Below, piece by piece: positions 25,675 to 34,948 of a stretch of 64,000 nucleotides of DNA. Source of the DNA: Planctomycetota bacterium (GTDB taxonomy: Bacteria; Planctomycetota; J058); NCBI GenBank assembly GCA_023954375.1, contig JAMLIC010000027.1, positions 1 through 64,000 on the forward strand. Reading direction: 5' to 3'. The stretch's first letter is position 1. Every line of letters begins with the position of its first letter. A model generated the notes under the pieces. The model searched no databases, was not told the origin of the DNA, and saw nothing but the letters and a program-made list of their open reading frames with translations. The position numbers and the translations under genes were made by a program.

Positions 25675-27974
25675 CGACCGCCCTGCCGCCCAGCTTCGCC
25701 CCGGCCGCCCCCACCGCGGGCTCGCGCAACGCCCGGGTGCGCGCCGCCCTCGAGCGCGCCCTCCAGGCCCTGTCGCTCGCGCACGACCGCATCCAGCAGG
25801 CGCGGGAGCGCGACCCGACGCTCTGCGCCGGCTTCTCCACCTACGGCGGGGTGAAGACCTCGCTCGACGCGGCCGCGGCGCTCCTCGAGCGCCGCACCTA
25901 CCGCGTGGCGCTGGCCGGGATGATGAGCGCCGGCAAGTCGACGCTCGCCAACGCCCTCCTGCGCCGGCCCGGGCTCCTGCCCACCGGGATCGAGGAGACG
26001 ACGCTCACGATCACCGTCGTGCAGCGGCCGGTCGACTTCGAGAAGCTCGTCGTCCACTACCTGACCTACGAGGAGGCCCTGCGCGGCGTCTTCGAGCGCG
26101 GCCACTACCAGCGGTGGTTCGGCCCCGGGGTGCTGGCCAAGTCGCGCGAGGGGACCACCACGCCCGACGCGCTGCGGGCCGAGATCGGCCAGGCGGCCGG
26201 CCGCCCCGACGTCCCCGACGACGTCCGCGAGCAGCTCATCGGCTTCCTCGACGCCCTCGAGATGCGCCGCGGGCAGCTGGGGACGGTGATCCAGCCGTCG
26301 CTCGAGGACCGCCGGCTGTACCTCGCCCCCCGGACGCACCGCGACGTGGGCCATCTGCTCCTGATCGCCAAGGCGGAGCTCCACGTCGAGAACGACCTGT
26401 TCAGCCGCGAGGGGCTCGAGTTCGTGGACCTCCCCGGCGCCGACTCGACCAACGAGCGCCAGAAGGAGATCGCCTACGAGTACCTGGCCGACACCGACCT
26501 CCTGCTCGTCGTCCCCAGCGCGGCCGGGTTCCGCTTCGTCGACGTGGACATGCTCGGCCGCTTCCGCGCGGCGCGCGGCGACATCCGCCACCGGGTGTTC
26601 TTCGCCCTGAACCGCTTCGACGAGGCGAAGGTCGCCGACCTGGCCTCGCCCGAGGCGTCGCTCGCCTACTTCAAGAAGCTCGTGGACATGATCGCCCGCG
26701 ACTACGACCCCGGGCGGCTCTACTTCACCGTCGGGCTCTGGGCGGCGCTCGAGGAGCGGCGCAAGGCGAACCAGGTCACGCCCGACGACGAGCGCGAGCT
26801 GGCGCGGATCTCCCAGGCGACGGGCGACCTCGTGGCGCACTTCGAGCGCCAGGGGGTGATCGACCAGATCGCCTCGGAGTGGGACGAGCGCTGGGCGCAC
26901 CGGCTCGCGGACTCGATGCGCGCGCTCGTGCGCGCCGGCGGGGTCGACCGGCTGCGCGCCGACCTGATCGGGTACATCCGCAACGAGCTGGAGATGGCCC
27001 GGCTGCTCGAGATCCGCGCCCACCTCGAGGACGCCGCCCGCGCCGTCGAGGCGCTCGTCGGGCCGGAGCGGGGGCGGGTGCGCGGGTTCCTCGACTCGGC
27101 CCGCGAGCAGCTCAAGGCGACCGGCGGCTACCTCGACCAGGTCTGCTACGCCACGCGCGACGCGCTCGACCGGGCGCACCAGGAGATGGCCAGGAAGGAG
27201 GGCGAGGTCGACGAGATGCCCTTCCAGGTGCAGATGCGCCGCCTGTCGGACGCCTTCGGCCTGGCGATCGACGGGCTGCTGGCGAGGAACAACCCGAAGA
27301 TCGACCTGCGGCAGATCGCCCGCGAGCTGGGCGACGCCAGCGCGCAGGACCTCATGCAGCGGGTGATCGACACCACGCGCGCGGTCCTCTCGCAGAAGTT
27401 CGTCGACATCCTGACGACGAAGCTCGCCCAGGACTTCGCGCGCCGCTACCAGGACGCCCTCGACCCGCTCGACAACGAGCGGGCGCTCGAGGAGTTCGGG
27501 CGGGTGATCGAGAAGCCGGAGCTCGGCGCCCGCTACCTCGGCAAGCTCAACGAGCTCGAGCGCACGCTGGCCCTGGTGACGCGCGTGCGGGCGCTCGAGG
27601 AGGTGTGGGCGGTCGGGCAGCTCGACTTCAAGCCGAGCCCCGGCGCGCGCGCGTTCGACGAGCTGGAGCCCGAGTTCCGCCGGGCGCTGATCGGCGAGAT
27701 GCAGGCGGTCTACGCCGAGCGCTTCCGCAGCATCGCGCAGGTGCTGCTCAAGTACTACCGCGTCGTCCTCGACGACTTCATTCGCGAGTTCGAGGAGCTG
27801 GCGGCCGAGGCGCTGCGCGAGGCGCGGCTCATCGGCGCCCAGGTGCCGGTCGAGCTCCTCGCCGCGCGCGCCGCGCCCGAGGACCGGCAGCGCTACGGGC
27901 TGGCCGAGCTCGTGTCGGTGACCGACGGCGTCCACCGTGCGCTCGAGGCGGTCGACGGGGAGCTGGCGCGGTGA
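25671..27974 (+). CDS. dynamin-family GTPase
   Basis: 767 residues, GTG start overlapping the pseudokinase stop. G1 is GMMSAGKST (83-91), a threonine G2 region follows (GIEETTLTITVV), G3 is DLPGADS (253-259) and G4 NRFD (314-317). The bulk of the C-terminal 450 residues is helical, as in bacterial dynamin-like proteins, with no membrane helix, so membrane contact would be by oligomer or partner. It should bind and hydrolyse GTP and self-assemble. The stop overlaps the start of the Hsp70-like gene, so the three proteins are made in concert. Confidence 0.82.
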   Translation: MTTALPPSFAPAAPTAGSRNARVRAALERALQALSLAHDRIQQARERDPTLCAGFSTYGGVKTSLDAAAALLERRTYRVALAGMMSAGKSTLANALLRRPGLLPTGIEETTLTITVVQRPVDFEKLVVHYLTYEEALRGVFERGHYQRWFGPGVLAKSREGTTTPDALRAEIGQAAGRPDVPDDVREQLIGFLDALEMRRGQLGTVIQPSLEDRRLYLAPRTHRDVGHLLLIAKAELHVENDLFSREGLEFVDLPGADSTNERQKEIAYEYLADTDLLLVVPSAAGFRFVDVDMLGRFRAARGDIRHRVFFALNRFDEAKVADLASPEASLAYFKKLVDMIARDYDPGRLYFTVGLWAALEERRKANQVTPDDERELARISQATGDLVAHFERQGVIDQIASEWDERWAHRLADSMRALVRAGGVDRLRADLIGYIRNELEMARLLEIRAHLEDAARAVEALVGPERGRVRGFLDSAREQLKATGGYLDQVCYATRDALDRAHQEMARKEGEVDEMPFQVQMRRLSDAFGLAIDGLLARNNPKIDLRQIARELGDASAQDLMQRVIDTTRAVLSQKFVDILTTKLAQDFARRYQDALDPLDNERALEEFGRVIEKPELGARYLGKLNELERTLALVTRVRALEEVWAVGQLDFKPSPGARAFDELEPEFRRALIGEMQAVYAERFRSIAQVLLKYYRVVLDDFIREFEELAAEALREARLIGAQVPVELLAARAAPEDRQRYGLAELVSVTDGVHRALEAVDGELAR

Positions 27975-30739
27975 GCGGGCTCCGGGCCGACCCGATCTTC
28001 TTCCGCAGCCTGACGCGCGGGAAGGGCGTGCGGCGGACGGCGTTCTCGATCGAGAACCCGGACGACGCCCCGTTCCAGGCGGCCTTCGTGGCCCTGCGCC
28101 GCTGCCCCGACTGGCTGCACCTCGAGCGCGTCCTCCCCTCGGGCGAGGCGCAGCCGGTGGTCTTCGACCCCGGCGCCGGCCACGTGCCCGAGGGGGAGCG
28201 GCGCCGCCACCCCGCGTGGCTGGTCGTCCCGGCGCGGCGGCGGGTGCAGCTCGTCGCCAGCGTGAACACCGACCACCGCTACTTCCCGCGCGCGCCGGGC
28301 GAGCTGCCGCGGGGCGCCCGGGCGCTGCACAACGAGAGCGCCGCGCTCGAGCTCGAGCTGTCCGGCGGCGCGCGGCTCGAGGTGCCGATCGCGCTGGCGG
28401 AGGTCGTGCTCGAGCGCGACGAGTTCGACGGCGAGTTCTCGATCGACTTCGGGACGACGAACAGCTGCTTCGCCTACAAGCGGCGGCGCGGCGGCCCCGA
28501 GGGGCTCGAGCGCCCGCCGGTGTGCTCGGCCGAGGTGCCGTCGGTCGTCTACTTCAAGGACCTGCGCCTGCGCGAGCACCCGAAGGTGCTCGTCGGCCAC
28601 AAGGCGCGCCTGGCGATCCTGGCCAACCCCTCGCGGGTCTACTCGGCGGTCGAGGGGGTCAAGCGCCTCCTCGGCGGCGACCGCGTGCTGACCGTCCTCG
28701 ACGCGCGCGGGCGCAGCGCCACCTACCGCCCCGAGGAGGTGGCCGCCTTCATCCTGCGGGCGATCCTCGACCAGGCCGAGCAGGAGCACCTCGACGGGCG
28801 GCGGGTGCGCCGCGTGATCGCCACCTACCCGACGCTGTTCTCGCCGCGGCACCGCCGGGCGCTGCAGGACGCCCTCCTGCACGCGCTCCGGCTGGGCGAC
28901 CCGAACCTGGTCCCGGACGAGTGCCTCGAGCCGGGCGAGCGCGACCCCGACGTCCAGGCGCGGTGCGACGAGCTGGTCACCCTGCGCCTCGACGAGGCGA
29001 ACGCGGCCACGTTCCGCCACGTCACGGGGCCGCTGCTCGAGGCCTGCCTGCGGTTCAGCCGCGAGCAGGTGGCCGATGTCGTGACGTTCGACTTCGGCGG
29101 CGGGACGATCGACATCTCGTACCTGCGCGTCGACGTGCGCCGCGAGCTGGCCGAGCGGCGGACGCTGCTCGAGGCGCGGCTCCTGGGCGTCTCCGGCGAG
29201 GGGGCCTTCGGCGGCGACAACGTGTCGCTCGAGCTGGTGCGGCTCCTGCGCGCCAAGCTGGCGGTCGAGGCGGCGCGGGCGCTCACCGCGCAGGCGCAGG
29301 CGCAGGCCAGCTCGTCCAAGGCGGCCGAGGGGCTGGACATCTTCGACCGGATCCTCCAGAGCGGGGCCCTGCCCGGGCAGCCGGTCGCGCTCGAGGCGGG
29401 CGAGCGCGCGGGCGACGACGCGCTCGACGACGAGGAGTTCGCCGCGCCGCCGCTCGACCGGCGGCTGGCCGCGGCGCGGGTGATCGCCCAGCACGCCGAC
29501 GTGATCCTGCGCGCGGCGGCCGAGGGCCACCTCGAGCATCCGCTCGTGGCCGAGGGGAAGGACGCCTTCGTCGAGCACGTGCGCGACCTCCTGCGCGCGC
29601 AGGCGCACGAGCTGGGGCGGCCGTTCGTGGCCCAGGACGCCGAGCGGATCGACGAGGCGCTCGAGCGGCTCATGCCGACCCGCTTCGCCCGCTACGCCGA
29701 CCAGGACCCGGTCATGGAGCGCCGGGCCAAGGTCCTGTTCATGGACCTGTGGCGCGAGGCCAACGACCGCCTCAAGCCGCTGCTCGTCGCGCGCACCGGC
29801 GGCGACACGGGCCCGGAGGCGGCCGAGGCGGCCAGCGCCACGGTCCAGGAGCCGCTGCTGCGCCTGGCGCGCTGGGTGGGCGTCGATCCGAAGCTCTGGA
29901 ACGACCGGGTCTCCGTGACCCTGGCCGAGCTCGAGCACATGGTCGAGCCGCGCGTGCGGCGGGCGGTCGAGAAGGCGCGCGACCTCTACCTGAGCGCCGT
30001 CGACGCCGACGGCCGGCCGCCCGAGGGCGAGGACGAGGACGACGGGGGCGCGCCGCTGATCAGCACCGGGGCGCGGCGGCGCCAGCCGGCGCCGCGGCGG
30101 GCGCGGCCGCGGCTCACCGTGCTCCTCACCGGGAACGCCTCGATCCTGCCGCTCGCCCGGCGCGCCCTGGCCGAGGCCTTCCAGGGGGTCGACCACGACC
30201 TCGTGTGGGACGAGCGCACGCGCAAGACGAGCGTGGCCCAGGGGGCGGTGGAGGAGAGCCTCCTGCGGGCCGAGTTCGGCGGCGAGGGGGGCGGGATCCA
30301 CTACACGTCGGTCGACTTCCTCGAGCGGCTCCCGTTCTCGATCGGGCTCTACAGCCGGTTCGTCGGGTTCCGCCCGCTGTTCGGCCGCGGCGCGCGCGAG
30401 GGCGACGCCGTCCTCGTGGACTCGCGCGAGAACGAGCTCGTCAAGCGCGACCTCGACGAGCTGTCGCTCTACGCCGACTACCACGACGGGGCAGCGGTCC
30501 GGTACCTCGGGTCGTTCGACTTCCGGCGCGGCGGCCGCCCGGCCCTCGACGAGGACCTCGAGGCGCTCCCCGCGCCGGAGGCCGACGCGCGCGGCCGCGC
30601 CGTGTTCCAGGCGCTCTTCCGGCTCCGGCGCGACTGGGAGGTCGAGCTCGTGAACCCCGAGACGGGGATGCTCCACCGGCTGATCGTCGACCCGGTGCAG
30701 GTCGACCCCCGGGAGGACCCCTTCTCCGGGGAGGTGTGA
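27971..30739 (+). CDS. divergent Hsp70/actin-fold ATPase with N-terminal beta domain
   Basis: 922 residues from a GTG overlapping the GTPase stop. Residues 1-145 form an extra N-terminal beta-rich domain. The Hsp70 ATPase follows: phosphate-1 IDFGTTNSCFAY (158-169), VIATYPTLFSPRHRRAL (282-298), phosphate-2 FDFGGGTIDISYLRV (373-387) and a late adenosine motif LLTGNASILPL near 717. A helical insert of about 280 residues separates the two lobes, and no standard DnaK substrate-binding domain is present after residue 750. It is likely a specialised chaperone-like ATPase rather than DnaK. No DnaJ or GrpE is nearby. It is the last gene of the operon. Confidence 0.82.
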   Translation: MSGLRADPIFFRSLTRGKGVRRTAFSIENPDDAPFQAAFVALRRCPDWLHLERVLPSGEAQPVVFDPGAGHVPEGERRRHPAWLVVPARRRVQLVASVNTDHRYFPRAPGELPRGARALHNESAALELELSGGARLEVPIALAEVVLERDEFDGEFSIDFGTTNSCFAYKRRRGGPEGLERPPVCSAEVPSVVYFKDLRLREHPKVLVGHKARLAILANPSRVYSAVEGVKRLLGGDRVLTVLDARGRSATYRPEEVAAFILRAILDQAEQEHLDGRRVRRVIATYPTLFSPRHRRALQDALLHALRLGDPNLVPDECLEPGERDPDVQARCDELVTLRLDEANAATFRHVTGPLLEACLRFSREQVADVVTFDFGGGTIDISYLRVDVRRELAERRTLLEARLLGVSGEGAFGGDNVSLELVRLLRAKLAVEAARALTAQAQAQASSSKAAEGLDIFDRILQSGALPGQPVALEAGERAGDDALDDEEFAAPPLDRRLAAARVIAQHADVILRAAAEGHLEHPLVAEGKDAFVEHVRDLLRAQAHELGRPFVAQDAERIDEALERLMPTRFARYADQDPVMERRAKVLFMDLWREANDRLKPLLVARTGGDTGPEAAEAASATVQEPLLRLARWVGVDPKLWNDRVSVTLAELEHMVEPRVRRAVEKARDLYLSAVDADGRPPEGEDEDDGGAPLISTGARRRQPAPRRARPRLTVLLTGNASILPLARRALAEAFQGVDHDLVWDERTRKTSVAQGAVEESLLRAEFGGEGGGIHYTSVDFLERLPFSIGLYSRFVGFRPLFGRGAREGDAVLVDSRENELVKRDLDELSLYADYHDGAAVRYLGSFDFRRGGRPALDEDLEALPAPEADARGRAVFQALFRLRRDWEVELVNPETGMLHRLIVDPVQVDPREDPFSGEV

Positions 30740-30758
30740 GCGCCCCTTGCGCCCGAGG

Positions 30759-30845
30759 ATCCACCACGGAGGACACGGAGGACACGGAGAGGACCGATGC
30801 CTCCCCGTCCTCTCCGTGTCCTCCGTACCTCCGTCGTGAGTCTTT
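30759..30845. repeat. 'TEDTEDTE' palindromic repeat, copy 2
   Basis: CCACGGAGGACACGGAGGAC at the left and GTCCTCTCCGTGTCCTCCGT at the right form a long imperfect hairpin 20 bases after the Hsp70-like stop. It is related to 2295-2376 by the CACGGAG unit. It may end the upstream operon. Confidence 0.8.
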
Positions 30846-30883
30846 GCCTGGAACTCCCGCCCGCCACGTTCCATAATCACCGT

Positions 30884-31795
30884 GTGCGCCTGGGACGCCT
30901 CGTCCTCTTCCTGTCCCTGGCGGCCGGACCGGCCGGGGGTCAGTCCACGGACGCGCCGCGCCGTCCGCCGCCGCCGGCGCGGACCTACATCGAGAGCGTG
31001 CTCGCGCGCGAGCCGGTCGCCCTGCGGTTCAGCGCGACGCCCCTGGCCGACGTGGTCCGCTCGCTCCAGGACAGCGTGTGGATCAACGTCGTCCTCGACC
31101 CGGCCGTCGACCGCGGGCTCCCGGTGACCTTCCAGGCGGAGGGCCGGCCGCTCGGCCCCTGCCTCGACGAGCTCCTCCGCCCGCTCGGCCTCGGCTTCTC
31201 CGTGTGGTGCGAGGCGGTGCTCGTCCATCCGCAGGACCGCCCGCCGCCGCCCGAGCCGGCGGAGACCCTCACCGGCAACCTGCAGGCCTACTCCCTGCAG
31301 CACGCCGTGGTGCCGTTCGCCGACACCCTCCTGAGCCTCGGCGACCTCTCGGGGGTGCGCTACGAGGTCACCCCCGAGGCGGCCCGGCGGGCGCAGGGGG
31401 CCATGGTCACCCTGCGGGTGCGCAACCTCCCCTTGCACCACGTCGTGACCCTCCTCAGCCACCAGGTGGGGCTCAGGTGGACGCTCGACGACGGCGCGAT
31501 CTGGGTCCACGTCGAGGGGGAGGACGTCCAGGCCGTGCGCCAGGCCCTCCTGAAGGAGCAGGCCGACACCCGGGTGAGCGTGCTGTTCGAGGAGACCCCG
31601 CTCACCGACGCCGCCGCCACCTTGCAGGCGCTGACCGGCGTGCCCGTGCGGATCGCATCGGACGTGGCCCGCGACCTGCCGATCACGCTCCAGGTCGCCG
31701 ACGCCACCCTGGCCGAGGCCCTGGACACGCTGGCCCGGGACCACGGGGTCGCCTGGCGGCGCGAGGGCACGTCGGTCGTCCTCGTCAAGCCCTGA
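30884..31795 (+). CDS. secreted protein with repeated secretin N-domain (STN)-like modules
   Basis: 303 residues from a GTG at 30884; earlier in-frame codons fall in the palindromic repeat. Signal peptide 1-21 (LVLFLSLAAGPAGGQS). Three copies of the pattern 'xTPLxDVxxxLxxxxGxxxxxD' are visible: SATPLADVVRSLQDSVWINV, NLPLHHVVTLLSHQVGLRW and ETPLTDAAATLQALTGVPV, followed by TLAEALDTLARDHGVAWRRE. This is the fold of secretin/TonB short N-terminal domains. No secretin pore domain follows, so it may be a periplasmic partner of a secretion or pilus system. Confidence 0.72.
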   Translation: MRLGRLVLFLSLAAGPAGGQSTDAPRRPPPPARTYIESVLAREPVALRFSATPLADVVRSLQDSVWINVVLDPAVDRGLPVTFQAEGRPLGPCLDELLRPLGLGFSVWCEAVLVHPQDRPPPPEPAETLTGNLQAYSLQHAVVPFADTLLSLGDLSGVRYEVTPEAARRAQGAMVTLRVRNLPLHHVVTLLSHQVGLRWTLDDGAIWVHVEGEDVQAVRQALLKEQADTRVSVLFEETPLTDAAATLQALTGVPVRIASDVARDLPITLQVADATLAEALDTLARDHGVAWRREGTSVVLVKP

Positions 31796-32028
31796 TCGCG
31801 GCCCCCTCGAAGGGGCGGCTGTGCTCTGTAAGTGGCTTTCCAGCAAGGATGTTCTCGGGGCCTGGCGCGGACCCCTTCCGCCCTTGCTCCGGGTATGCTA
31901 CCTTGTTGGCTGTTCGGATCCTATTCGGTTCCGCACAGCCTTTCTTCTTCGTCTTTTCCCCTCCATGAGCCCGGCTCCAGTCACCTGGGGCCGGGCTCGC
32001 GGTTTGGTTGGGAGTTCGGCTCACGCGC
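31796..32028. other. non-coding stretch with a terminator-like hairpin
   Basis: No gene is recognised between two convergent genes. GAGCCCGGC at 31967-31975 pairs with GCCGGGCTC at 31990-31998 and the stem extends inward through CCAG/CTGG. TTTGGTTGG follows on the plus strand, so it is a plausible terminator. A TATGCT at 31894-31899 could begin a small RNA ending at this hairpin, but there is no matching -35. Confidence 0.45.
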
Positions 32029-32664
32029 TCAGCGCCGCGCCGCCAGGAGCGGGCCGCGCGCCCCGGGCGTGCCGGCGGCGGGCAGCGCGACGTAAACGCC
32101 CGTGTCACCGCGACGTCCGCACACCACCCCCACCAGGTCGCCGGCCGCGTCGAGGACGGGCGAGCCCGAGTCGCCCGGCTCCAGGACGCCGGCGGTCCAG
32201 GGGAGACGGCCGCGGGCGGTGAGGACGGCGACCGGGTCGCCCGCGCCGGCGATGAGGTGGCGGTCGGGCTCGAACCCGGGGAAGCCCAGGAGCAGGCCGT
32301 AGAGCCCGTCGTCGAGGTCGACCTCGAGGAGGGCGAGCGGCTCGGGGCTCGCGGGGATGCGGCGGGCGACGCGCGCCGCCACCCAGCCCGCCTCCCGGGT
32401 CGTGGCCACGTGGACCGTCTCCTGGCCCCGGGTGACGTGGTCGACGGTGAGCACCCAGCGGTCGCCCACGACCGCGCCGCGGCCGGCGGGGGCGCCGGGG
32501 TCGAGGCTCGCGCGCACCGCGACCGCGCCGGCGTCCCGGCTGGCGAAGCGGGCCACCCCCGCCTCCTCCAGCGCGGCCTCGAAGCGGCCGAGCGGCGCGG
32601 CGCAGCCCCCGGCGAGCGCGATCAGACCCAGGAGCGAGCCGAGCCGGGCGTGCGGGCGATTCAT
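32029..32664 (-). CDS. trypsin-like serine protease lipoprotein
   Basis: 211 residues; ATG with GGAGGAGGA six bases upstream. The lipobox is LIALAGGCAAP. The catalytic triad of an S1-type peptidase is readable: His in VLTVDHV, Asp in ALLEVDLDDG and the Ser nucleophile in EPGDSGSPVLDAAG, followed by LVGVVCG. It probably acts at the periplasmic face of a membrane. It is short for the family, without a PDZ domain. It is divergent from the gamma-glutamyltransferase gene. Confidence 0.78.
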   Translation of the reverse strand: MNRPHARLGSLLGLIALAGGCAAPLGRFEAALEEAGVARFASRDAGAVAVRASLDPGAPAGRGAVVGDRWVLTVDHVTRGQETVHVATTREAGWVAARVARRIPASPEPLALLEVDLDDGLYGLLLGFPGFEPDRHLIAGAGDPVAVLTARGRLPWTAGVLEPGDSGSPVLDAAGDLVGVVCGRRGDTGVYVALPAAGTPGARGPLLAARR

Positions 32665-32859
32665 CGCGTCCTCCTCCGGGAGGCCTGATCGCACGCGCGG
32701 TGCCGACGTCAGCCTCGCGCCGGCGCAGGAGGTTGCGCGCGGGGAGGGGCGTCGTGACCCCCGCCGCGGGGAGGACGGAGGGGCGTACGCGCCCCTGGCT
32801 CGTCCGGACTCCCATCCTCCGGGGCGGCGCTTAGAATCCGCCCCTCCTGGAGAGGACAC

Positions 32860-34641
32860 ATGATGATGGAGCGGAGCGAGGGGAGCGTCGTCCTGGCCTT
32901 CTGCGCGGCGCTGGTCGTCGCGGTCGGGGCCGCGGTGGTCGGCCGCCCGCGCGCCGCCGAGCGGCCGGCCGCCGAGCCGCGAGTGGTGCGCCAGCAGTCG
33001 GCCGAGGGGCTCCGCCACGCCGTGGCCGCCGCGGCGCCGGAGGCCTCGGACGCGGGGCTCCGCGTCCTGGAGGAGGGGGGCAACGCCGCCGACGCCCTGG
33101 TCACGGCGTCGTTCGTCATGGCGGTCGTGCGCCCGCAGTCGACCGGGATCGGCGGCGGCGGGTTCGTCCTCTACCATGACGCCCGCACCCGCACCCAGAC
33201 GGCGCTGGACGGCCGCGAGCGGGCGCCGGCCGCCGCGAGCGAGGCCATGTACCTCGACTCGCGCGGCAGGCCGACGCGGGAGAGCCTCGACGGCCCGCGC
33301 GCCGCCGCCGTCCCGGGCCTCGTGGCCATGCTGTGGGAGCTCTACCAGCGCCACGGCAGCGGCGCCGCGGGCGGCCCGGTGAGCTGGTCGCGGCTGGTGC
33401 AGCCGGCGATCGAGCTGGCCGAGGAGGGCTTCCCCGTCCCGCCGTCGCTGGCGCGGGCGATCGCCCGGCGCAAGGAGGTCCTCGAGCGCTACCCCGCCGC
33501 GCGCGACCTGTTCATGCCGAAGGGGCGTCCCCTGCAGGCGGGCGACATCCTCCGGCAGCCGGGCCTGGGCCGGACGCTGCGGGCGATCGCCCGCGAGGGT
33601 CGGGCCGGGTTCTACGAGGGGCCGGTCGCGGCGGAGCTGGCGTTCAAGACGCGCGCGGCGGGCGGCCTCCTCTCGACGGAGGACCTGGCCGCCTACGAGG
33701 TGGTCGAGCGGCAGCCGCTGCGCACGACCTACCGCCGGCGGGAGGTCGTCTCCATGCCGCCGCCGTCGTCGGGCGGCGTGGCGCTCATCCAGATGCTGAA
33801 CCTCCTCGGCACGTGGGAGGAGGGCCTCGGCCAGGTGCGCTGGCACTCGCCCGACCACCTGCACATCCTGGCCGAGACGATGAAGCGCGCCTACGCCGAC
33901 CGCGCGGAGCACCTCGGCGACCCGGACTTCGTGAGCGTGCCGGTGGCGCGGCTCACGGGGACGCCCTACGCGCTCGAGCTGCGGCGCGGGCTGGCCATGG
34001 ACCGGGCCATGCCGGCGCGCGAGCTGCGCGCCGGGCTGCCCGCGGGCCCCCTGGAGCGGGAGCACACGACCCACATCTCGGTCGTGGACGCGAGGGGGAG
34101 CGCCGCGTCGTCGACGCAGACGGTCAACACCGACCTGGGCTCCGGCTTCATCGCCGGCGACACGGGCGTCCTGCTCAACAACGAGATGGACGACTTCGCC
34201 GCCAAGCCGGGCGAGCCCAACGCCTACGGGCTGGTGCAGGGGCGGCAGAACGCGATCCAGCCGGGCAAGCGGCCGCTGTCGAGCATGACGCCCACGTTCG
34301 TGCTCCACGAGGGCCGGCCGATCCTCGTCCTCGGGAGCCCCGGCGGGCCGCGGATCATCAACACGGTCCTGCAGGTGCTGTCGAACGTGGTCGACTTCGA
34401 CATGCCGCTCGACCGCGCCGTGGCGGCCCCGCGGATCCACCACCAGTGGCTGCCCGACGAGCTGCTCGTCGAGCCCGGGGTCTCTCCGGCGACGGTCAGC
34501 GCCCTCGGCGCCCGCGGCCACGTCGTGCGCGTCCTCGAGGGGCGCGCCATGGGCGACGTCCAGGCCATCCAGGTGCGCCCGAGCGGCGCGCGCGTCGCCG
34601 TCAGCGACCCGCGCGGCGAAGGCCGCCCCTCCTCCAGGTAG
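32860..34641 (+). CDS. ggt: gamma-glutamyltransferase
   Basis: 593 residues. An N-terminal hydrophobic segment (VVLAFCAALVVAVGAAVVG) acts as signal or anchor for a periplasmic enzyme. NAADALVTASFV, GIGGGGFVLYHD and DGRERAP are in the large subunit. Autocleavage should occur before Thr403 in EHTTHISVVD, and that Thr becomes the nucleophile. PLSSMTPTFV and GSPGGPRIIN follow in the small subunit. It cleaves glutathione and other gamma-glutamyl compounds. A TAGAAT at 32832-32837 and GGAGAGGA precede three ATG codons in a row (32860, 32863, 32866). The stop codon abuts the second copy of the dispersed repeat. Confidence 0.95.
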   Translation: MMMERSEGSVVLAFCAALVVAVGAAVVGRPRAAERPAAEPRVVRQQSAEGLRHAVAAAAPEASDAGLRVLEEGGNAADALVTASFVMAVVRPQSTGIGGGGFVLYHDARTRTQTALDGRERAPAAASEAMYLDSRGRPTRESLDGPRAAAVPGLVAMLWELYQRHGSGAAGGPVSWSRLVQPAIELAEEGFPVPPSLARAIARRKEVLERYPAARDLFMPKGRPLQAGDILRQPGLGRTLRAIAREGRAGFYEGPVAAELAFKTRAAGGLLSTEDLAAYEVVERQPLRTTYRRREVVSMPPPSSGGVALIQMLNLLGTWEEGLGQVRWHSPDHLHILAETMKRAYADRAEHLGDPDFVSVPVARLTGTPYALELRRGLAMDRAMPARELRAGLPAGPLEREHTTHISVVDARGSAASSTQTVNTDLGSGFIAGDTGVLLNNEMDDFAAKPGEPNAYGLVQGRQNAIQPGKRPLSSMTPTFVLHEGRPILVLGSPGGPRIINTVLQVLSNVVDFDMPLDRAVAAPRIHHQWLPDELLVEPGVSPATVSALGARGHVVRVLEGRAMGDVQAIQVRPSGARVAVSDPRGEGRPSSR

Positions 34642-34841
34642 ATCGCGGCTACGGCCGACGATGGCGGGCGCTGCCGTGCGTCGGGTGCCGCGCTCCGCGC
34701 GGCACCCGACCGCTCAGGCTCGGTCGGCGGCCAGGAGGCCGCCTTCCCTCGCCTTCGCGCGGCATCGCCTCGCCCTCGTCGGCCTCGCCTGAGGCTCTCG
34801 CTGCGGAAGCCCGGAGTGGTGTGCTCGGGGGCGGGTCGGCG
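34641..34841 (+). repeat. dispersed intergenic repeat, copy 2 (about 200 bp)
   Basis: Matches 4989-5192 in the same orientation, starting with the last base of the ggt stop codon. Here an additional perfect hairpin, GGGTGCCGCGC-TCC-GCGCGGCACCC, replaces a G-rich tract of copy 1. The remaining bases to 34948 hold no recognised gene. Confidence 0.8.
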
Positions 34842-34948
34842 TGCTGGCCAGGGATGAGCGGCCAGGTTGGCCAGCGCTGAGGAGCTGGCCGTGGCGACGC
34901 GAGCGATCGCGCGGCGGGGGTGGCCGCCACGCAGGACCGAGCAGCAGG

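Noticed and set aside
24722..28000. Apparent giant fusion of the Hsp70-like protein with about 1080 upstream residues
   Set aside because: The upstream part is Arg/Ala/Pro-rich shadow of the pseudokinase and GTPase genes; real starts overlap the stops at 25671 and 27971.
31894..31998. Small RNA ending at the hairpin 31967-31998
   Set aside because: A -10-like TATGCT exists but no -35 and no conserved structure; kept only as a note.
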